Assembly (NCBI RefSeq): GCF_016861655.1
Contig: NZ_BOLN01000002.1
Coordinates: forward strand, 310,001 to 374,000
Length of the DNA: 64,000 nt
Origin: Levilactobacillus lanxiensis
Lineage (GTDB): Bacteria; Bacillota; Bacilli; Lactobacillales; Lactobacillaceae
Reading direction: 5' to 3'
The position numbers and the translations under genes are program-made. Under the pieces are notes generated by a model that had not been told where the DNA came from, ran no database searches, and worked only from the letters and a program-made list of their open reading frames with translations. Every line of letters begins with the position of its first letter. The first letter of the stretch is position 1. Shown in pieces: positions 59,738 to 64,000 of the stretch.

Positions 59738-60010
59738 ATGACAAACAAACAATCAGCAACGGTCATCGTCAACGGCGGCTACTCCCCAGCAGAAGTCGTG
59801 CTCACCCAAGGCGTCCCCGCCGAACTCACTTTCAAACGCATCAACGACGCCGGCTGTCTGGACCAAGTTCATTCCGAGAGTCTGAACTTCAGCGAAGACC
59901 TCCCTTTAAACGAGGCCCGCACCGTCACCATCGACACCAGCAAGGCCGGCGAGTTTCCGTTCAGCTGTGGGATGGACATGTTCTTCGGAAAGGTGGTCGT
60001 TCACCCATGA
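59738..60010 (+). CDS. stand-alone cupredoxin, detached N-terminal domain of CopA
   Basis: A 90-residue cupredoxin without a membrane anchor, paralogous to the CupA domain: [20 protein letters not shown] then AGCLDQVH and [14 protein letters not shown]. In S. pneumoniae a domain of this kind is fused to the N-terminus of CopA. Here it ends with a TGA that overlaps the copA ATG (ATGA), in a different frame. It probably loads Cu(I) onto CopA as a separate subunit. Confidence 0.8.
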   Translation: MTNKQSATVIVNGGYSPAEVVLTQGVPAELTFKRINDAGCLDQVHSESLNFSEDLPLNEARTVTIDTSKAGEFPFSCGMDMFFGKVVVHP

Positions 60011-61944
60011 GTATTAAAAATCGGTTCGTCTTCTCACTCATCCTGTCCTTACCCCTATTAATTGAAATGTTTACCACCCCACTGGGCATCATGTTGCCCG
60101 GCGGTGTCTGGACCATGTTCTTTCTCACCACGGCGGTCATGGCCGTTTCGGCGGGCCCCTTCATCGAGAGTGCCTGGGCCGCCTTTCGCCACCACCACGC
60201 CAACATGGATACCCTGGTCGCCATCGGGACGACTACCGCCTACCTGTACAGTTTCTACGCGATGTTAGCCGGCAAGGACGTCTTCTTTGAAAGTGCCGCC
60301 TTCGTGGTTACCCTGATCTTACTGGGTCAATATTTCGAAGAGAAAATGAAGCACTCCGCGTCTGGCGCCGTCAGCAAGTTAGTCGACTTGCAGGCCAAGG
60401 ACGCCGAGGTCATGCGCGACGGCCAACTGGTCAAGGTTCCCCTGGCCGAAGTCGCTGTCGGTGACATCATTCGCGTCCGTCCCGGCCAAAAGATTGCCGT
60501 CGACGGCGTTATCACCGAAGGTACCTCGACCATCGACGAATCCATGGTCACCGGTGAAAGCATGCCCGTCACCAAGAAGGCTGGCGACCACGTCATCGGC
60601 GCCACCATGAACAGCAACGGGACCTTCATGTTCAAGGCCAGCAAGGTCGGCAACGACACCCTGCTTTCCCAAATCGTGGAAATGGTCAAGAAGGCTCAGA
60701 CTAGTCACGCACCGATTCAAAAGTCCGTGGATAAAGTCGCTGATATCTTTGTCCCTGCCGTCTTGATTGTGGCCATCGCCACCTTTACCATCTGGTACGT
60801 CTTCATCGGCGCTTCCCTGGTCACGGCCATGCTCTTCGCCGTTTCCGTCGTCATCATCGCTTGCCCGTGTGCGTTAGGGATTGCGACGCCAACTGCCTTA
60901 ATGGTAGGAACCGGCCGCAGTGCCAAGATGGGTATCCTGATCAAAAATGGGGAAGTCCTCGAAGCGGCCAACCACGTTAAGACGGTCGTTTTCGACAAGA
61001 CTGGGACCATTACCGAGGGTCATCCCCAGGTCACGGACATTGTCGGCGACGAAGCCACGGTCTTACGGGTGGCTGCTAACCTTGAAGTTTCCTCAGAACA
61101 TCCCCTGGCCGCTGCCATTTTGGACAAGGCCAAGGCTGAAAAAGTTGACGTCACCGCTGCTGAAAACTTCCAAGCCATCGAAGGTAAAGGGGTTCAGGCC
61201 ACGGTTGACGGCCAACAAGCCTTTATTGGGAATGATAAATTAATCGCCGATTACAAATTAGACGCCACGCTGAGTGACCGCATGGCCCAGCTACAAAGCG
61301 AAGCCAAAACCGTGGTTCTCGTGGGCATCGCCGACCAAATCATTGGGTTGATTGCCATTCAAGATGCGCCAAAGGCCAGTTCCGCTGGTGCCATGGCTGC
61401 GCTTAAAGCGCGCGGGTTACGGACGGTCATGTTGACCGGTGATAACCAACGGGTCGCCGAAGCCATTGCGGCCGAAGTGGGCATCGACACGGTCATCGCC
61501 GACGTGTTGCCTGGCGACAAGGCTGACCACGTGAAGCAGCTTCAGGCCGAGGGGCCAGTTGCCTTCGTGGGTGACGGTATCAACGACGCCCCCGCCTTAA
61601 CCACCGCCGACGTCGGAATCGCCATGGGTTCCGGGACCGATATCGCCATCGAATCTGGTGGGATCGTCCTGGTTAAGAATGACCTGATGGACGTGGTCCG
61701 GGCCCTTGAACTCAGCAAGAAGACCTTCAACCGAATCAAGTTGAACCTGTTCTGGGCCTTCATCTACAACACGTTGGGGATTCCCGTTGCCGCTGGGGTC
61801 TTCGCCGTCTTCGGCCTGGCTTTGAATCCTGAAATTGCTGGCCTGGGCATGGCCTTGAGTTCCCTGTCCGTCGTCGCCAGCTCCCTGTTGTTGAATAAGT
61901 CAAAATTAACGTCAACGCCGGCGACTGACGCCCACGTTGCCTAA
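60007..61944 (+). CDS. copA: copper-exporting P1B-type ATPase
   Basis: A 645-residue copper pump. Eight helices, ion-binding CPC in [16 protein letters not shown], actuator TGES (near residue 185), phosphorylation site [19 protein letters not shown], hinge [10 protein letters not shown], and the Cu(I) residues Tyr-Asn in FIYNTLGIP and MALSSLSVV. No CxxC or cupredoxin domain at its N-terminus; that domain is the separate protein just upstream. Together (90 + 645) they equal the size of pneumococcal CopA. Cu(I) export is the expected role. Confidence 0.93.
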   Translation: MSIKNRFVFSLILSLPLLIEMFTTPLGIMLPGGVWTMFFLTTAVMAVSAGPFIESAWAAFRHHHANMDTLVAIGTTTAYLYSFYAMLAGKDVFFESAAFVVTLILLGQYFEEKMKHSASGAVSKLVDLQAKDAEVMRDGQLVKVPLAEVAVGDIIRVRPGQKIAVDGVITEGTSTIDESMVTGESMPVTKKAGDHVIGATMNSNGTFMFKASKVGNDTLLSQIVEMVKKAQTSHAPIQKSVDKVADIFVPAVLIVAIATFTIWYVFIGASLVTAMLFAVSVVIIACPCALGIATPTALMVGTGRSAKMGILIKNGEVLEAANHVKTVVFDKTGTITEGHPQVTDIVGDEATVLRVAANLEVSSEHPLAAAILDKAKAEKVDVTAAENFQAIEGKGVQATVDGQQAFIGNDKLIADYKLDATLSDRMAQLQSEAKTVVLVGIADQIIGLIAIQDAPKASSAGAMAALKARGLRTVMLTGDNQRVAEAIAAEVGIDTVIADVLPGDKADHVKQLQAEGPVAFVGDGINDAPALTTADVGIAMGSGTDIAIESGGIVLVKNDLMDVVRALELSKKTFNRIKLNLFWAFIYNTLGIPVAAGVFAVFGLALNPEIAGLGMALSSLSVVASSLLLNKSKLTSTPATDAHVA

Positions 61945-61960
61945 ACCGGAGGGATTTCTC

Positions 61961-62065
61961 ATGGATGAAAAATTTTGGAGTAAAAGCACGCGGTTAACCG
62001 CCATCGCCGCCGTTGTCTACCTCATCGTAGCCACGGGCGTTGGCATGTTGATCATGAATCACTAA
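61961..62065 (+). CDS. 34-residue membrane protein of the copper operon
   Basis: A short reading frame starting ATG at 61961 with GGAGGG at 61948-61953. The product is charged at the start (MDEKFWSKSTR) and has one hydrophobic helix (LTAIAAVVYLIVATGVGMLI). It lies 16 bases after copA and is followed by a terminator, so it is the last gene of the copper operon. It may be a small regulator or assembly factor for CopA (inference). Too short for standard gene finders. Confidence 0.7.
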   Translation: MDEKFWSKSTRLTAIAAVVYLIVATGVGMLIMNH

Positions 62066-62077
62066 TTTTAGCCAAAC

Positions 62078-62126
62078 GAAAACCGTTGTCATCAGCGCCT
62101 GTGAGCGTTGGTGGCAACGGTTTTTG
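62078..62126. terminator. bidirectional terminator
   Basis: AAAACCGTTG pairs with CAACGGTTTT, followed by TG. It separates the copper operon from the convergent glutathione peroxidase gene. Confidence 0.8.
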
Positions 62127-62127
62127 A

Positions 62128-62598
62128 TTACTTTTGGAGAGCTGTAAGAATATCGGGTTCCACCTTCTCGGGCGTGGTAATTGGGGCGTAGCGGTCGATC
62201 AGCTGGCCATCGCGGCCAATTAGAAACTTGGTGAAGTTCCATTTGATCCGACCGTGACCCGCGGTGGCCTTGAGGTAGGTGAACAGTGGGTCCTCGTCAT
62301 CCCCGTTGACCGCAATCTTTTTGGTCATGGGAAAGGTGACCCCGTAATGCATCTGGCAGAAGTCGCTGGTGGCGGCGTCAGTCGCTAACTCCTGATGGAA
62401 TTGATTGGAGGGCAGGCCGAGAACTTCAAGGCCCTGCTCATGGTACTTGCGGTAGAGCGCCTCAATCCCTTCTAGCTGGGGTGCGAGGCCACATTTACTG
62501 GCGGTGTTCACAATCAACAGCACCTTGCCCTGATAGTCCTTGAAGTCAATGGTCTGGCCACTCATTTCCGTTTCGGTAAACTCATAAATCGTTGCCAT
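62128..62598 (-). CDS. gpo: glutathione peroxidase (thiol peroxidase family)
   Basis: A 156-residue cysteine-type glutathione peroxidase. The peroxidatic Cys is in VNTASKCGLAPQLEGI, followed by LGLPSNQFHQEL and the Trp-Asn pair in IKWNFTKFLIG. Most bacterial members use thioredoxin rather than glutathione as donor. It is convergent with the copper operon and monocistronic; detoxification of peroxides near copper stress fits the context. Confidence 0.92.
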   Translation of the reverse strand: MATIYEFTETEMSGQTIDFKDYQGKVLLIVNTASKCGLAPQLEGIEALYRKYHEQGLEVLGLPSNQFHQELATDAATSDFCQMHYGVTFPMTKKIAVNGDDEDPLFTYLKATAGHGRIKWNFTKFLIGRDGQLIDRYAPITTPEKVEPDILTALQK

Positions 62599-62714
62599 AG
62601 AACAGCATCCCTTCTCTTTGTGTGCTTAATGTTTAGCTTTCGAATTAATTGCGTACAAATCAATTATACATCATCAAGTTCACATTAGCCCGCAATCAGA
62701 TGACCAGCGTTGAC

Positions 62715-63434
62715 CTAGTCCTTGTCATAGATGGCCCGCAGGCTGGCTAAATCCGCCGTGGACAGTTGCGTCTTGCCATGATCCAACGGTGTCATGACGG
62801 AAGACTTGTCCGAACTGTGGTCCAGGCCCAGCGCGTGCCCCAACTCGTGGACGGCAACGGAGTGTTTGAACGCGTGCGGATAGGTGGCGTTGAGTTTGGC
62901 CGTAGCCGTGTTGGTCGTCAAGATGCCCCGCCAACTGATACGCTGCGTAATTTGGGGACCCCCGTGGCCGTACTCGATAGTCGTCTGGCCCTTGGGCTCG
63001 CGTTTGTGATAGGTGCCAAAGGTGATCTGGTTGGTCTTGGAACTCCCGGTGCCCGCTACCAGCTGAACGATGCCGGTCTGATCGTAGACATCGACGGCGT
63101 AGGTAAAGACCTCACGTACCTTCTCCGGCGTGTTCTTGGCAAAATGATAGTAGTATTTCTTCTGGAGTAAGAGTCCCTGCATAGCCTCTTCTACTGGCGT
63201 CTCGTCCGCTCCGGTCTGGGTGGTGCCGTCACTGGTGTTGCGCAGGATATAACCACTCGCCTGATAATTACCGGACTGACTCTGACTCGTAGCCGACTGT
63301 GCCTTGCCCGTCAGTGTGGCCACAATTGCCGCGCGGTAATAGGTGAACTGGGTCAACAGCGGCTGCCAATTGACAGCGATAAAAACGACGATTCCCAAAA
63401 CAATGGCAAGTAACAAACGTCTGACAATTTTCAC
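62715..63434 (-). CDS. matrixin-like secreted or membrane metalloprotease (M10)
   Basis: A 239-residue protein with an N-terminal hydrophobic segment (LLLAIVLGIVVFIAVNW), likely a signal anchor. The metzincin zinc site HELGHALGLDHS (three His, catalytic Glu) is followed by the Met turn SVMTPLD. The upstream region (KVREVFTYAVDVYDQTGI) forms the rest of the peptidase core. Similar proteins are common and uncharacterised in lactobacilli. No promoter or partner gene is obvious. Confidence 0.85.
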   Translation of the reverse strand: MKIVRRLLLAIVLGIVVFIAVNWQPLLTQFTYYRAAIVATLTGKAQSATSQSQSGNYQASGYILRNTSDGTTQTGADETPVEEAMQGLLLQKKYYYHFAKNTPEKVREVFTYAVDVYDQTGIVQLVAGTGSSKTNQITFGTYHKREPKGQTTIEYGHGGPQITQRISWRGILTTNTATAKLNATYPHAFKHSVAVHELGHALGLDHSSDKSSVMTPLDHGKTQLSTADLASLRAIYDKD

Positions 63435-63558
63435 AGCGCAATCTTCCCTTCGACTCTCTTCTGCCCCGACAATGTTTCCAATTAAGTTGATTCTAGGCTA
63501 TCTAGTTGTGGGGCGCAACTAGATTGACCTAATAATTTCTGGGCACACCGATTGGGTG

Positions 63559-63586
63559 AAAAAAGCCCGCCGGAAGCGGACTTTTA
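63559..63586 (-). terminator. terminator of the right-edge gene
   Basis: On the minus strand AAGTCCGC pairs with GGCGGGCTT, followed by TTTT. Confidence 0.75.
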
Positions 63587-63591
63587 GTGAT

Positions 63592-64000
63592 TTATTTATA
63601 GTAAACGTGACCGTAAGTTGGGTGCTTATTAGGTGAGGTTTGAACGCTTTCACCGGTCTGCTTGTAGCCGTACCACTGAGCCTTGTAGGACTTGTGCTTG
63701 CGGTTGGTCTTGCTGACCTTGAACTTGTAATAGTTCACCAACTTGCCATGGGTCCAGCCCATTTCGTGCCCCTTGATGTAGTAAACGTGACTGCCCTTCT
63801 TGTGTTGATACGTCATGTTCTTATTCGTAACAAATGGCAACAACAAGGCGTTGGATTTGATCGTAAACCAAGGATAATAGTCTAAAGCCTTATCCTTTTT
63901 CGGATCAACCCACTTGCCCCGCAAAACCTTCGGCGTCCCCTTGTGCCAAGTCGCGGCATTGGCGGATTGGGTGGTGCTGGCGCCAATGGCTAATCCAGCA
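63592..64000 (-). CDS. secreted protein of unknown function (5' end missing)
   Basis: The frame continues to the right edge without a stop, so the true start is outside the window. The visible N-terminal part (AGLAIGASTTQSANAATWHK) looks like the end of a signal peptide with cleavage near SANA. The mature part is about 120 residues, basic and rich in Lys, Tyr and Trp (KGTPKVLRGKWVDPKKDKAL). It resembles in style the secreted protein at 10348-10893. A TTG at 63924 could be mistaken for the start. Confidence 0.75.
   Translation of the reverse strand, partial: AGLAIGASTTQSANAATWHKGTPKVLRGKWVDPKKDKALDYYPWFTIKSNALLLPFVTNKNMTYQHKKGSHVYYIKGHEMGWTHGKLVNYYKFKVSKTNRKHKSYKAQWYGYKQTGESVQTSPNKHPTYGHVYYK

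Overview
The window reads as chromosomal DNA of a Gram-positive lactic acid bacterium of the family Lactobacillaceae. Evidence: a split pntA1/pntA2/pntB transhydrogenase, a lactobacillar-type tannase, a secreted protein with DUF5776-like repeats, a catabolic ornithine carbamoyltransferase/carbamate kinase pair, CcpA (cre) sites and strong GGAGG ribosome binding sites. Most of it is GC-rich for the family; a high-GC Levilactobacillus relative is my best guess (inference, genus not proven). No rRNA, tRNA, IS element, prophage or CRISPR array was seen.

Layout. 1-3.3 kb: an ECF importer operon (T, double ATPase, S component, start of a secreted protein). 3.6-6.6 kb: a drug-type ABC exporter followed by its TetR regulator, with a perfect palindrome on the promoter. 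6.8-9.45 kb: arsR-arsA-arsD without an efflux pump. 9.5-13 kb: small metabolic and secreted genes, then three copies of a structured repeat (family B). 13.1-14.9 kb: a thioredoxin/flavin disulfide reductase pair behind CstR-like operators. 15-19.6 kb: tannase, a small unknown protein, an APC permease with a cre site in its promoter, and a 3-hydroxyacyl-CoA dehydrogenase.

19.7-24.6 kb is an AT-rich island and the best candidate for an unusual system: two full-length homologous PD-(D/E)XK nucleases together with a Dam/DpnM-type and a DpnA-type DNA methyltransferase. 24.8-33.8 kb holds small proteins, pyroglutamyl peptidase and sugar genes (GH36 alpha-galactosidase, GH31 glycosidase, GPH transporter, PucR-type and HxlR-like regulators). 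34-38 kb encodes two large secreted proteins. 38.1-46.5 kb contains exporters paired with MarR or GntR regulators, each with a visible operator, plus two VOC-fold proteins, a TauE/SafE transporter and a candidate plus-strand small RNA.

46.6-50.8 kb: the pntA1-pntA2-pntB operon, flanked by structured repeats of family A. 51.6-57.6 kb: arcB-arcC-yfcC divergent from a GlnK/GlnL-like two-component system, with cre and GlnL-like sites between them. 57.6-58.1 kb: two more family B copies. 58.2-64 kb: a beta-lactamase-fold serine hydrolase, a copper operon (cupA, a detached cupredoxin domain, copA and a 34-residue membrane protein) behind two cop boxes, glutathione peroxidase, a matrixin-like protease and a secreted protein running off the edge.

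Two families of intergenic, foldable repeats (A: five copies; B: five copies) recur through the window. Their stems change sequence while keeping complementarity, which suggests selection on RNA structure.
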